NCBI GenBank assembly: GCA_944325515.1
Contig: CALVAO010000015.1
Location: 1 to 52,428 of the forward strand
Reading direction: 5' to 3'
DNA length: 52,428 nt
DNA from: Candidatus Gastranaerophilales bacterium
GTDB taxonomy: Bacteria > Cyanobacteriota > Vampirovibrionia > Gastranaerophilales > Gastranaerophilaceae
Shown here: positions 1 through 8,282 of the stretch, one piece after another
Layout: every line of letters begins with the position of its first letter
Numbering within the stretch: position 1 is the first letter of the stretch
Program-made: the position numbers and the translations under genes
Notes under the pieces: generated by a model
Told to the model about the DNA's origin: nothing
Databases searched by the model: none
What the model saw: only the letters and a program-made list of their open reading frames with translations

Positions 1-467
1 TTCCAAGATATTGAAGCGCCTTGCCCAAGTGCAATTATACCGGTTGCCCTATCATTAATTTCCTGCCCTGCGCCCATCGCAATTGACTGATTTGGAATCT
101 CTTGATTTGAGAAACCAACCCTTCCGTTAGCAGGATCGGCAGTCAAAAGAAATGGAATATTATTACCGCTTCCAAACGCTATATGGGCGGCATTGTTTCC
201 ACTATCAATATACAAACGCACTCTCTGATTCCATCCGTTAGGAAGACGGGATGTTCCGATGATAACAGATGAGTTATCATCCCCATTCATATTAAAAGCA
301 ATACTGTTATTCAATCCCGTAAACACCCACGGGCTGTCACCGGAACCTGCATTTCTCGACATCTTCTTGGTCACCATAGGTGCGGTTGCTGCAGCTATTA
401 TTGCTACAATTAGTAATACCACCATCATTTCCATTAAGGAAAATCCTTGTTTTAATTGCTCTCTCAC
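1..467 (-). CDS. Type IV pilin-like (pseudopilin) protein, partial
   Basis: The 3' end of the gene lies outside the window. Translation from a GTG at 467 gives a short basic leader, then a prepilin cleavage motif (GFSLMEMM) and a hydrophobic helix ending in APMVTKKM, the class III signal of type IV pilins and type II secretion pseudopilins. The Glu five residues after the cleavage site is present. AAAGGA lies about nine bases upstream, which supports the GTG start. After the helix the protein is Asn/Gly rich, and near the window edge it has repeats such as SIAMGAGQ and GIIALGQGAS, which resemble head repeats of YadA-like adhesins. It is probably processed by a prepilin peptidase and surface exposed. 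The function of the passenger region is unknown. Confidence 0.8.
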   Translation of the reverse strand, partial: MREQLKQGFSLMEMMVVLLIVAIIAAATAPMVTKKMSRNAGSGDSPWVFTGLNNSIAFNMNGDDNSSVIIGTSRLPNGWNQRVRLYIDSGNNAAHIAFGSGNNIPFLLTADPANGRVGFSNQEIPNQSIAMGAGQEINDRATGIIALGQGASISW

Positions 468-502
468 GTTCGCTATTCCTTTCTTTCTTCTTATTAAGGT
501 GT

Positions 503-938
503 CTAATGTAACACAATACATATTGTGTTACATTAGGGGGCTAATTTTATGGCTAAAATTAGCATCATATCTATGTTTTTTACATATTGTCCCTTTCTTT
601 CTCTTTTTTGGCATTAAAAGAGAAAGAAAGGGACGGAAAGAAAGAGAAAAGAAGCGGCTGTTTTCTATGCCCTTACGGGCATTGAGGCTAATTTGATTTA
701 ACCCTCTAAGGCTTGACCGGCAAGCCGGTTCTCTTTCGCTCACTATCGATGCTTACGCATCACGTTCGCGGCGTGCGCCTTGTTAGATATAGCATTTAAG
801 AATTTCGTTTCTTTGGAATATATGTGAATAGGGAGATTACAGGTTTTGAAAAACTGATTTTTTGATTTGATATTGCAAAAGCATTGAAAATAGTGTATTA
901 TAGAGTTATGTAACACAATATGTATTGTGTTACATTAG
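503..938. repeat. Hairpin-rich element bounded by a repeated palindrome
   Basis: This fills most of the non-coding stretch between the pilin gene and ldhA. The left end is a perfect palindrome at 503-536 with 16-base arms (CTAATGTAACACAATA) around two bases. The right end repeats it at 908-935 (13-base perfect arms), and 923-938 is the exact inverse of 503-518, so the whole element has 16-bp perfect terminal inverted repeats. Inside are a 9-bp hairpin (541-562), a perfect 19-bp hairpin (589-607 with 616-634), and smaller hairpins at 667-682, 716-729 and 748-761. I see no credible gene in it. It could be a MITE-like mobile element, a structured RNA, or two copies of an operator; the left palindrome sits about 36 bases upstream of the pilin start. 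Confidence 0.6.
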
Positions 939-998
939 AGGTAAAAATTTTCCTTATAATATTGAATAGGTAATTGAATCCCCTAATAAATACAATAT

Positions 999-2015
999 TT
1001 AATATTTAATTACATCATTCTGGCTCCCGCCGGAGATAAATACTTCTATATTACTCATTGTTGTTTTTAAAATTCTCTGAATAGCTTCTTCGGAATTAAA
1101 AGCTGTATGAGGAGTTATTATTACATTATCAAGCTGGAACAATCTTGAATTAATAATTGTTTGTTCAAGAGTAAGTTTATCAAGGCGGTTTATTCCAATC
1201 ATATAATCAAAATCCGTCATTGTTTCTTCATTCTCCAGAACATCCAGCCCTGCACCGGCTATCTTTTTATTCACAAGCGCATTAAATAGAGCCTGCGTAT
1301 CAATCAATTCACCTCTTCCTGTATTAATTATAATCGCGCTTTTTTTCATTTTTTCAAAACTTTTTTCGTCAAACATGTGATAATTGTCTTTTGTTAAAGG
1401 TGCATGAATTGATATAAAATCGGATTTCTCAAGCAGAGTATCAAAATCTGTATAAACAACTCCGTATTTTTGTTTCATCTCTTCGTTTTCAAATTTATCA
1501 AATGCAATAATATTCATTCCGAGTCCATGGACAATTCTTGCAAACTCCGAACCTATAGCACCAAGTCCTACTATACCTGTAGTTTTTCCAAAAAGTTCAG
1601 TTCCGATAAGATTATTAGGAGAAACTCTGGAATTTTTATACTCAAGATAAGAAACAGTTACTTTTCTGCACACATCAAGCAAAAGTGCGAGTGCAAATTC
1701 TGCAACCGTAATATTACCGTAGTTAGGAGAATTTACTACCCTAATTCCATGTTCTCTGCAATAATCAATATCAATATGATTAAACCCGACCGAGCGAAGC
1801 GCTATTAATTTAAGATTTTTAAACTGCTCCAATACCTTTCTGTTCACCCTTGATGTCGTAAAGACCGAAATAATATCAGCGTCTTTATATTCTTCCTTTA
1901 CCGGAGCTAAATCATTTAAGGCAGAATTTTCGAGATAATATGTATATTTTTTCTCATTTTGTTCTTTCAAAAACTGTTCTTCATAATCTGCTGCATCAAA
2001 ATATACAATTTTCAT
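999..2015 (-). CDS. ldhA: D-lactate dehydrogenase (D-isomer 2-hydroxyacid dehydrogenase)
   Basis: This probably reduces pyruvate to D-lactate with NADH in the cytoplasm, regenerating NAD+ during fermentation. At 338 residues it is the usual length. The NAD-binding GLGAIG motif lies near residues 150-155. The family's catalytic Arg is in TGRGELID (about 235), the Glu in LDVLENEE (about 262) and the His in ITPHTAF (about 304). A strong GGAGGA precedes the ATG. The substrate could be another 2-keto acid, but overall similarity is to the D-lactate group rather than to phosphoglycerate dehydrogenases, which carry extra C-terminal domains. The neighbouring glycosyltransferase ends only 24 bases upstream on the same strand, so the two may be co-transcribed. 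Confidence 0.85.
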   Translation of the reverse strand: MKIVYFDAADYEEQFLKEQNEKKYTYYLENSALNDLAPVKEEYKDADIISVFTTSRVNRKVLEQFKNLKLIALRSVGFNHIDIDYCREHGIRVVNSPNYGNITVAEFALALLLDVCRKVTVSYLEYKNSRVSPNNLIGTELFGKTTGIVGLGAIGSEFARIVHGLGMNIIAFDKFENEEMKQKYGVVYTDFDTLLEKSDFISIHAPLTKDNYHMFDEKSFEKMKKSAIIINTGRGELIDTQALFNALVNKKIAGAGLDVLENEETMTDFDYMIGINRLDKLTLEQTIINSRLFQLDNVIITPHTAFNSEEAIQRILKTTMSNIEVFISGGSQNDVIKY

Positions 2016-2039
2016 AATAATCCTCCTTATACAGAATTA

Positions 2040-3038
2040 TTATAAAATAGATTTATCAAGATTTGAATACGACACAGGAATACCTGTAACTTTTAAAACC
2101 TTCCTGTTATCATTTAGGATTTTTTCTCTTATAATCGGAATACTGAATACAGATAAAATCTTATTATTTTTACCCCAAACATATCTGAAAATAAAATCAT
2201 AAGGTTTTGTGAAATACCAGCTGAAAGCACCGGATTTTCTTATAATATCCGCAATTTCCCTGCCGCCTTCTCTGTGTTCAATATATTCAAGAGCATCATC
2301 CATAACGTATTTTACATGCAGCATTTTCTTCCGCCTGTTTTTTTCTTTATCCATATCTGAAGTTATGGAGGATGTTCTTATCCGATACATTACTCCGACA
2401 GGTTTTATTGTTGAAAATACCGGCAGACAGGATAAGACTTTCAAATGAAATCCGTTATCTTCAAATGTAACATTTTTGTCTATATACACCAGATTATTAT
2501 CTTTTAAAAATTGTGTTCTATACAATTTTCCCCACGAAACACAGGAAAGTTTGAGCAAAGTTTGTTCAAGATTATCTTCCGTGACCTTGTATTTATCATA
2601 ACCTTCATAAAATAATCCCGATTTTTCGGCTTTCTTAACAAGTTCAATATTGTCCGGATTATCTGCGAAAGCCTCGCTTGATGCACAAACAAAATCAGAG
2701 TTTGTTTTTTCTATTTTATTGTATAAATTTTCAAGTGTTTCCGGAAGAATATAATCATCTGAATCAAGAAAAAATATGTAATCTCCCGCAGCATTGCGCA
2801 TTCCTGTATTTCTGGCGGGAGCAAGCCCGCGGTTTATATCATGATGCACAATTTTAATTCTATCATCATTTTTTGCGTACTCTTCAATAGTTTTTATGGA
2901 ATTATCCGTACTGCAATCATCAACACAAATTATTTCAAAATCCTTAAATGTTTGGTTTAAAACAGATTTGATGCATTCCTCTATATATTTTTCCACGTTA
3001 TATACGGGAATAATTACCGAAATTTTTTTCATATACAT
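2040..3038 (-). CDS. Family 2 glycosyltransferase
   Basis: A 332-residue GT-A fold glycosyltransferase. The N-terminus has VIIPVYNVEKYIEEC, followed by VDDCSTDN and FLDSDDY, the nucleotide-sugar and metal-binding motifs of GT2 enzymes that build capsule, LPS or teichoic-type glycans. I see no membrane helix, so it is probably cytoplasmic or peripheral. The start is ambiguous between two ATGs six bases apart. TATAAT lies nine bases before the first ATG with only a weak TAGG between. It lies just upstream of ldhA on the same strand, without an obvious functional link. Donor and acceptor cannot be read from the sequence. Confidence 0.85.
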   Translation of the reverse strand: MYMKKISVIIPVYNVEKYIEECIKSVLNQTFKDFEIICVDDCSTDNSIKTIEEYAKNDDRIKIVHHDINRGLAPARNTGMRNAAGDYIFFLDSDDYILPETLENLYNKIEKTNSDFVCASSEAFADNPDNIELVKKAEKSGLFYEGYDKYKVTEDNLEQTLLKLSCVSWGKLYRTQFLKDNNLVYIDKNVTFEDNGFHLKVLSCLPVFSTIKPVGVMYRIRTSSITSDMDKEKNRRKKMLHVKYVMDDALEYIEHREGGREIADIIRKSGAFSWYFTKPYDFIFRYVWGKNNKILSVFSIPIIREKILNDNRKVLKVTGIPVSYSNLDKSIL

Positions 3039-3216
3039 GCCTAATTTATTATACTTGAGGAATTATAAAATGTCCATCAGATATATACCTTATATTTTAG
3101 TATAGTTTGGTGAAATACTAATCCTGTCTAAAATTCTCCTTCCGGCTAATCAAAAATTTTATATTTTATTCTAATATTTTTCTGCGGGATGAATAACCCG
3201 AAGAAAGGCGGAAAAA

Positions 3217-4536
3217 ATGAGTTTTAATGCATTAGAAGAAAAAGGACTTCCTATAGAAAAACAAGTAAGAAATTGGCACCAGATAATAGGAAAACCTTAC
3301 AATAAAACAGAGGTTGATTGTTACACAAGAACAAGACAAATACTGATGAATGGTATAGAAATCGAAGCCTGGGGATTTAAACATCAGTTAAACAGATTTG
3401 TAATGGATAACAATGATAAAGAATTAATAGCTCAAATCAGCAGAATAGAAGATTCTCAACAAACAAGTGCTAACTGGATGGGACCTGCAGACCAGTCTGT
3501 ATTAGAAACAACTTTAGGTTATGAACAAGTTGCCGTAGATTTAACAGCATGGATGGCACAAAATGAACCGGACGAATATGTTAAAGAAACATTTGATTTC
3601 GGTCTGCTTGAGGATTTTGATCATCTTTACAGATACAGTCAGTTTGCATATATGGTTGAAGGTGTAGAGCCTTCTGATATTGTGCAAGGACAGACAGACG
3701 TAATTATCGGACGTCCTACGCAGCATCACCATAATTGCAATGCTCTCAGAATAAGAAAGCATTATGATAAAAATACTGCACATCCGCAGACAAAAGTAAA
3801 TATTTTAACACTTCTCTCCGGAGAACAACAAACGCACAATTATTATGCGGAACATGGATTTATGTGCGGCGACCATGTTTTAAGAGAAACATATGCAGAG
3901 ATTAAGGATGTCGAAGAAGAGCATGTTACTATGTATGAATCTTTGATTGACCCGACAGAAACTATGTGGGAAAAGTTCTTAATCCATGAATTTACAGAGG
4001 TTTGCAATTACTACACCTGCATGGAAGATGAAGTTGATGATAGAATTAAAAAAGTTTGGGAATTATTCCTTGATATAGAACTCGGTCATTTAAAAATTGC
4101 AGCCGATTTGTTCAAGAAATATGAAAAGCGCGATCCGGAGGAAATTATCGGAACGGAAATAGTTATTCCGTGCCGTTTCTTAAGTCAGAAAGAATATGTC
4201 AGCAAGGTTCTTGAACGTGAAGTTAACAAGCGTTTGATAAAAGACGGTAAATATACTGTAATAAACAAACTGCCGGAAGACTGGGCAAGTTATAAGGTAC
4301 AAGAAAAACAAAATGAAATTAGTTCGCCGTCTGAAAATGCTATACGTCTTGCAGGAATTTATCACAACAGGGATATTGTAGATGCCGGCAAAGAATTGGA
4401 AGAGAAAGAAACTGAAATACTGGCAAAAGGTCTTCAATCAAAAGGATTGGCAGATAATACCGTAATGCCGGATGAGTTAGAAAAAATGATAAAGAAACAC
4501 GAAAAAATGGAAAAAAAGCAAGAAGAGCTCATATAA
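3217..4536 (+). CDS. Ferritin-like helical protein, probable di-iron protein
   Basis: A 439-residue acidic, mostly helical protein. The central part carries spaced Glu and His residues of the ferritin-like type: GEQQTHNYY, then EIKDVEEEHVTMYE, then HEFTEVCNYYTC and DIELGHLK. Such ExxH and E..E patterns are expected for a four-helix bundle binding two metal ions. The last 70 residues are Lys/Glu rich and probably coiled coil. No signal peptide or membrane segment is seen. The gene has its own ribosome site (GAAGAAAGGCGG) and is followed at once by a strong terminator, so it is probably a single-gene transcript. A role in oxygen or peroxide defence is plausible for an anaerobe but is inferred. 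Confidence 0.6.
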   Translation: MSFNALEEKGLPIEKQVRNWHQIIGKPYNKTEVDCYTRTRQILMNGIEIEAWGFKHQLNRFVMDNNDKELIAQISRIEDSQQTSANWMGPADQSVLETTLGYEQVAVDLTAWMAQNEPDEYVKETFDFGLLEDFDHLYRYSQFAYMVEGVEPSDIVQGQTDVIIGRPTQHHHNCNALRIRKHYDKNTAHPQTKVNILTLLSGEQQTHNYYAEHGFMCGDHVLRETYAEIKDVEEEHVTMYESLIDPTETMWEKFLIHEFTEVCNYYTCMEDEVDDRIKKVWELFLDIELGHLKIAADLFKKYEKRDPEEIIGTEIVIPCRFLSQKEYVSKVLEREVNKRLIKDGKYTVINKLPEDWASYKVQEKQNEISSPSENAIRLAGIYHNRDIVDAGKELEEKETEILAKGLQSKGLADNTVMPDELEKMIKKHEKMEKKQEELI

Positions 4537-4544
4537 TAAAATAT

Positions 4545-4590
4545 AATTGCATCGGTCAACGAATTTTCGTTGACCGATGCAATTTTTGTT
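4545..4590 (+). terminator. Rho-independent terminator of the ferritin-like gene
   Basis: A perfect 19-bp inverted repeat (4545-4563 with 4566-4584) with a two-base loop, followed by a run of T residues. It begins eight bases after the stop codon of the ferritin-like gene. Confidence 0.9.
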
Positions 4591-4647
4591 ATAAAATAAT
4601 ATTAAGAATTGTATAAAATTTAAATGTTCATTTTTATACATCAATAA

Positions 4648-4732
4648 GTCGATATGGCGAAATTGGTAGACGCGCATGATTCAGGTTCATGTGGAGAGAT
4701 CCTTGGGGGTTCAAATCCCCCTATCGACACCA
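4648..4732 (+). tRNA. tRNA-Leu (anticodon CAG)
   Basis: A complete 85-base class II tRNA with encoded CCA. The acceptor arm is GTCGATA paired with TATCGAC, the D-loop contains TTGGTAGA, and the anticodon stem CATGA/TCATG encloses a TTCAGGT loop with CAG at 4682-4684. A long variable arm follows, then a T arm GGGGG-TTCAAAT-CCCCC. The long variable arm and A73 before CCA fit leucine. A T-rich run follows immediately. Confidence 0.97.
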
Positions 4733-5146
4733 TTTTTTGTCAGGCAATGCTTGACTTACTACTCCAAAAGCCCCTGCAAGAACAGTAGAATAGGTAGACT
4801 TTAGTCTAACCTACCCGACTATCAGTATGGCGTCATTGCGAGGACGATTAGTCCGAAGCAATCCAGCCTTTTATTAACTTTGATATTTGGGTATTATTTA
4901 TGAATAACAGTCTGGAGATAATGTCAACAAAGTCAAGAGAAATTTTTTTGGGGGGAAAATGTATATTATAGACATACCTATTAAGGATGCCTTGCACATC
5001 CTTAAATTTCAGTGTGTAGGATGCAAATTTTTGTACCAATATTTTTCATAAACAAATACACAAGAATAATTTTTTAATCCAATAATGGTGCAATGTATTG
5101 CACCCTACCCGACTGAATGACGGGTAAAAATATGTTATAAAAATAG
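4733..5146. repeat. Hairpin-rich intergenic stretch with a REP-like element
   Basis: There is no convincing gene in these 414 bases. The sequence at 4830-4868 has the form CGTCATTGCGAGG...GAAGCAATCC, a common dispersed bacterial intergenic palindrome. Further hairpins are at 4791-4813 (one bulge), 4981-5005 (nine-base arms), 5087-5104 (eight-base arms around two bases) and 5106-5126 (TACCCG/CGGGTA). A 63-codon reading frame on the minus strand overlaps these repeats and is probably not a gene. Confidence 0.55.
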
Positions 5147-5485
5147 TTAATTATAAATAGAATTAATGAACCTATAAATAATTTTCAGCTGTTCAGCAGG
5201 CATGTTATCTGTACAATGTTTAATAAAATCTATTTGGGCATCCCTTGTAATATCTAAATGTTCAAATTCAAATAACTGTGAGACTGACACTCCTAAAGCC
5301 TCTGCAAGAGTTATTATATATCTGGACGGAAAATTTACTCCCTTTTCAATGCGGCTGTATGTTCTTATATCAACACCCATTTTATCTGCAACCTGTTGCT
5401 GAGTCAGCTTTTTCTGCCGTCTTAGTTCCAGCACTCTCTGTCCCAGCAATTTTTTCAATTGATTATTATCCATACTTATAAGCAT
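5147..5485 (-). CDS. XRE-family helix-turn-helix regulator
   Basis: A 112-residue protein with a Cro/CI-type helix-turn-helix at about residues 9-65: LGQRVLELRRQKKLTQQQVADKMG, then RTYSRIEKG and LAEALGVS. The C-terminal 40 residues are short and helical and may serve dimerisation. It is transcribed divergently from the small gene at 5610. A palindrome at 5518-5546 between them is a likely operator, so autoregulation is expected. The start is uncertain: an ATG four codons downstream (5473) is equally possible, and neither has a clear ribosome site. Confidence 0.85.
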   Translation of the reverse strand: MLISMDNNQLKKLLGQRVLELRRQKKLTQQQVADKMGVDIRTYSRIEKGVNFPSRYIITLAEALGVSVSQLFEFEHLDITRDAQIDFIKHCTDNMPAEQLKIIYRFINSIYN

Positions 5486-5517
5486 AATATTGTAATATTT
5501 TTTTCAACAGGGTGTAA

Positions 5518-5546
5518 AGTTGCTAAATTAGACTAATTTTGCAACT
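5518..5546. promoter_or_regulatory. Palindrome in divergent intergenic region, candidate XRE operator
   Basis: An inverted repeat with 13-base arms around GAC and one mismatch (left arm AGTTGCTAAATTA). It lies between the XRE regulator and the divergent small gene at 5610, where an autoregulatory operator would be expected. The function is inferred from position and symmetry. Confidence 0.5.
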
Positions 5547-5609
5547 TAATGCCCTACATATTAGTTTTATTTTCTGGTATTCTAAAAAAAGAATACAAAG
5601 AGGTCTACC

Positions 5610-5888
5610 GTGAGATCTATTCTTGAATCCAAAAAAGCTAATCCTGTTAAATCTGCAAATCAAGACGATATTGCAGAAAAATTAAGCAGGATTTTGAGAG
5701 TAGATGATGAAATCTACTCTCAAGTGTGCTTTTTAGAAACAACGGCTAATGCACTTCAGCACTATTTGTGCGATGAAGATTTTATTAAAGACGAAAGCTA
5801 CGAAGAAGATTTAGCCAACATGGCAATGGTTATTGCGCGGGAAGTCAGCGATATACGTCAAAAATTAAAAGCTGTTGTTGTTTTATAA
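5610..5888 (+). CDS. Small acidic helical protein of unknown function
   Basis: A 92-residue protein starting at a GTG with AAAGAGG six bases upstream. I do not recognise the family. It is acidic in the middle (DEDF, DESYEED), appears all-helical and lacks signal or membrane segments. It is divergent from the XRE-family regulator across 124 bases that include a palindrome, so the regulator probably controls it. Regulator/small-protein pairs of this shape include toxin-antitoxin and phage-type switches, but nothing here identifies it as either. Confidence 0.6.
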   Translation: MRSILESKKANPVKSANQDDIAEKLSRILRVDDEIYSQVCFLETTANALQHYLCDEDFIKDESYEEDLANMAMVIAREVSDIRQKLKAVVVL

Positions 5889-5977
5889 CCGCTAAAATCT
5901 CAAGATAAACAAAGTTTTCCGGCTTATTTAGGTTCGCTCATATAAATTTACCACCCCCTAAAAAATTTACCCCCCCC

Positions 5978-6005
5978 TTGACGTTTTTATTAAAAAGTGT
6001 ATAAT
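5978..6005 (+). promoter_or_regulatory. Sigma-70-type promoter of the SprA-like gene
   Basis: TTGACG (5978-5983) and TATAAT (6000-6005) are separated by 16 bases, about 50 bases upstream of the GTG start at 6057. Upstream lies an odd stretch with C-rich runs at about 5951-5977. Confidence 0.75.
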
Positions 6006-6056
6006 AAGAATTCTTAAGGGATAAATAATCAAAACAGTTGAATTGGAGGTATATCT

Positions 6057-6419
6057 GTGGGTATTACTAACATTACAGCTTTTAAGAACCAACAACAGAA
6101 TTTAATCAACAAAAGTTTATCTAAAATTTATACTCATGAGCGTGCGCACAAAGCTGCAGGCGGAGCTTTAACCGGTCCGATAGTTATTGACTGGAAAAAC
6201 GGGCTTCCAACCGGCGGGCATGTTTCTATAAAGATGCCGGTTATTAATCCTAAAAACCCGCAAAAAACGATTGATAATGCAGAAACTGTAATCAATTCGG
6301 CAATGGCGCCGGCTGATCCTTCGACACAGGATTATAAAGTCGCAGCACAGGCAAAGAGTGTAAAAAATCAAGCAATTAATTTGCAAAATAAACAGAAAAG
6401 GATAGATTATTATGCTTAA
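6057..6419 (+). CDS. SprA-related putative metalloprotease, short form
   Basis: A 120-residue protein starting at GTG with GGAGGT six bases upstream. Residues 26-40 contain THERAHKAAGG, an HExxH zinc-binding motif in the context typical of SprA-related (CJM1_0395-type) putative metalloproteases. Further on are GGHVSI and the conserved segment APADPSTQDYKVAAQA, which end-matches the same family. Most known members carry a longer N-terminal extension, so this is close to a minimal catalytic core. It has no signal peptide. The N-terminus contains ITAFKN, resembling the Phe-centred motif seen in other unknown proteins of this window. Proteolytic activity is inferred only. Confidence 0.7.
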   Translation: MGITNITAFKNQQQNLINKSLSKIYTHERAHKAAGGALTGPIVIDWKNGLPTGGHVSIKMPVINPKNPQKTIDNAETVINSAMAPADPSTQDYKVAAQAKSVKNQAINLQNKQKRIDYYA

Positions 6420-6498
6420 AAACTTTTTTATTTTAATATATAATTTCTTAAATCCAAAATACAGCTATGTTCCGATAAGAAAGGATTTTGATATTTAA
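6412..6498 (+). CDS. Possible 28-residue small ORF
   Basis: An ATG overlapping the last codons of the SprA-like gene opens a 28-codon frame: a hydrophobic N-terminal half (FFILIY) followed by a short basic/aromatic tail. Translational coupling is possible, but no ribosome site is evident. It may be spurious. Confidence 0.25.
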   Translation: MLKNFFILIYNFLNPKYSYVPIRKDFDI

Positions 6499-6614
6499 AA
6501 CAGCGATGCCTGTTTTTGTTTTAGCTAAAAAGGAGTTTTGAGGCGTTTTTCATCTGTAAAACGCCGGTGTATGTTAATTTTTTCTGTTATTAAATTTGCT
6601 GTATAATTTATAGC

Positions 6615-8279
6615 TTATTTTTTACCGGACAGCTGCGTAAGTGTACGGGCAAATTTAAGGGATTCGTCGGTTATCTCTCCTCCTGCGAGTTCGGCAATTG
6701 CTCTGAGCTTAGCCTCTCCCTCAAGAACAGATATATCGACTTTTGTCTTATCACCTTGAGTTTTTCTTACATAAAAATGCTTATCTGATTTAGAAGCAAT
6801 GATTGCCTGGTGTGTAATCATAATAATTTGCATATATTTTGCAAGCTCTTTGACTTCTTCTGCAACAGCTTGAGAAGTTTTGCCGGAAATCCCCGTATCT
6901 ATCTCATCAAAAATTACAGTATCAATATTATCGCTTTCGGCAAAAATAGTTTTTATTGCAAGCATAACCCTTGAAATTTCACCGCCGGATGCAACTTTAG
7001 CAAGCGGTTTTAATCCTTCCGAAATATTTGTAGAAATCAAAAATTCAACCCTGTCGCATCCGTTTGGATTAAGTTCGCATTTCTCAAAATGTATTTCAAA
7101 ACGAACTTTCGGAAGCTCAAGTTTTTCAAGTTTTTCCACAATAAGCGCAGAAAGGACTCCGGCATAGTTTTTACGTTCTTCTGAAAGCTCTTCTGCCATT
7201 TTTTCCAGATTAGAATACAATACCCTAATTTTTTCTTTCAACTCTTCAATATTTTGGGTAGAGAATTCTATACTATCAAGTTCTTTTCTGAAAATTTCCC
7301 GTTGTTCAATAACTTTTTCGAGAGTTCCGCCGTATTTGCGTTTCAATTTATCCAGCAGAAATAAGCGTTCCTGTATGGAATTAATTTTTTCTTCATCGCT
7401 GTCTAACGATGAAGAATACTCTCTAAGAGAAGATGATACATCTTTCAAAATTTCTATTGCTTCAACCAGACTTGCTTCTGTATCCTCAAGTTTATTATCC
7501 ATGCCGGAAGCCTTAGATATATTTGTCTTAATCTGCAGCAGGGCATCCATAATTGCGCCGTCGTCACCGGAAATAGACCAGTACGACGAGCCGGTTAAAT
7601 CTTTTAATTTTTCTACATTTTCAAGAACAGAAAGCTCATTATTAAGCTCTTCATCCTCGTTTGGAGATAAAAGCTGAGCTTCATCGATTTCATTAAGCTG
7701 AAATTTTAAAAACTCAATCTGGTCTTCTGTCTTATTCGCAGAATTCTTAAGAATTTCAAGCTCCGCAAGCATCTCTTTGTACCGGTTATATTCCGTTTTA
7801 TATTTATCAAGCAGTGCACCGCAGGTGTTTTTGGTATAAGAATCCAAAAGTGTTATATGATATTTAGGCTGTAAAAATGCATATGTCTGATGCTGTGAAT
7901 GAACATCAATAAACAGCTCTCTAAAGTTCTTCATAAACTCTTGATTTACAAGGCATCCGTTTATCCTTGAGCGCGAAGCTGTCTGGGTGATTTCTCTGGA
8001 TAATATGATTTCTTCACCGGTATTATCAATCCCGTATTCATCAAATAAAGCCGTTAAATCCTGCTTTTTGTTAATAATTGAAAGTTCTATAACCGCTTTG
8101 TCCGCACCGGTTTTAATAACTTCTCTGCCTGCTTTTGCACCAAATGCTATATCAATGGCATTAATCAAAATACTTTTACCGGCGCCTGTTTCACCGGTTA
8201 TAATATTCAGCCCCTGCGCAAAATCCAGTTCTAATTCATCTATTAAAATATAGTTCTTTATAAAAATTTTCGATAACAT
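6615..8279 (-). CDS. recN: DNA repair protein RecN
   Basis: A 554-residue SMC-like ATPase involved in double-strand break repair. The N-terminus has a Walker A (GETGAGKS, about residues 31-38). A central coiled-coil region at about 155-360 follows. The C-terminal half has the ABC signature SGGEISRVMLAIK and Walker B VIFDEIDTGISG. The length matches the family. It lies three bases downstream of the TPR gene on the same strand, so the two form an operon read from the TPR promoter. Confidence 0.95.
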   Translation of the reverse strand: MLSKIFIKNYILIDELELDFAQGLNIITGETGAGKSILINAIDIAFGAKAGREVIKTGADKAVIELSIINKKQDLTALFDEYGIDNTGEEIILSREITQTASRSRINGCLVNQEFMKNFRELFIDVHSQHQTYAFLQPKYHITLLDSYTKNTCGALLDKYKTEYNRYKEMLAELEILKNSANKTEDQIEFLKFQLNEIDEAQLLSPNEDEELNNELSVLENVEKLKDLTGSSYWSISGDDGAIMDALLQIKTNISKASGMDNKLEDTEASLVEAIEILKDVSSSLREYSSSLDSDEEKINSIQERLFLLDKLKRKYGGTLEKVIEQREIFRKELDSIEFSTQNIEELKEKIRVLYSNLEKMAEELSEERKNYAGVLSALIVEKLEKLELPKVRFEIHFEKCELNPNGCDRVEFLISTNISEGLKPLAKVASGGEISRVMLAIKTIFAESDNIDTVIFDEIDTGISGKTSQAVAEEVKELAKYMQIIMITHQAIIASKSDKHFYVRKTQGDKTKVDISVLEGEAKLRAIAELAGGEITDESLKFARTLTQLSGKK

Positions 8280-8282
8280 AAC

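Noticed and set aside
503-536. Similarity of the palindrome to an NrdR box (ACACAATA...TATTGTGT)
   Set aside because: The half-sites match loosely but are separated by two extra bases compared with the 16-bp NrdR consensus, there is no tandem box, and no ribonucleotide reductase gene lies nearby.
528-743. 71-codon minus-strand frame
   Set aside because: It is made almost entirely of the hairpin repeats of the 503-938 element, has no ribosome site and no recognisable protein features.
4848-5039. 63-codon minus-strand frame after tRNA-Leu
   Set aside because: It overlaps the REP-like repeat and a hairpin, with no start signal; probably chance.
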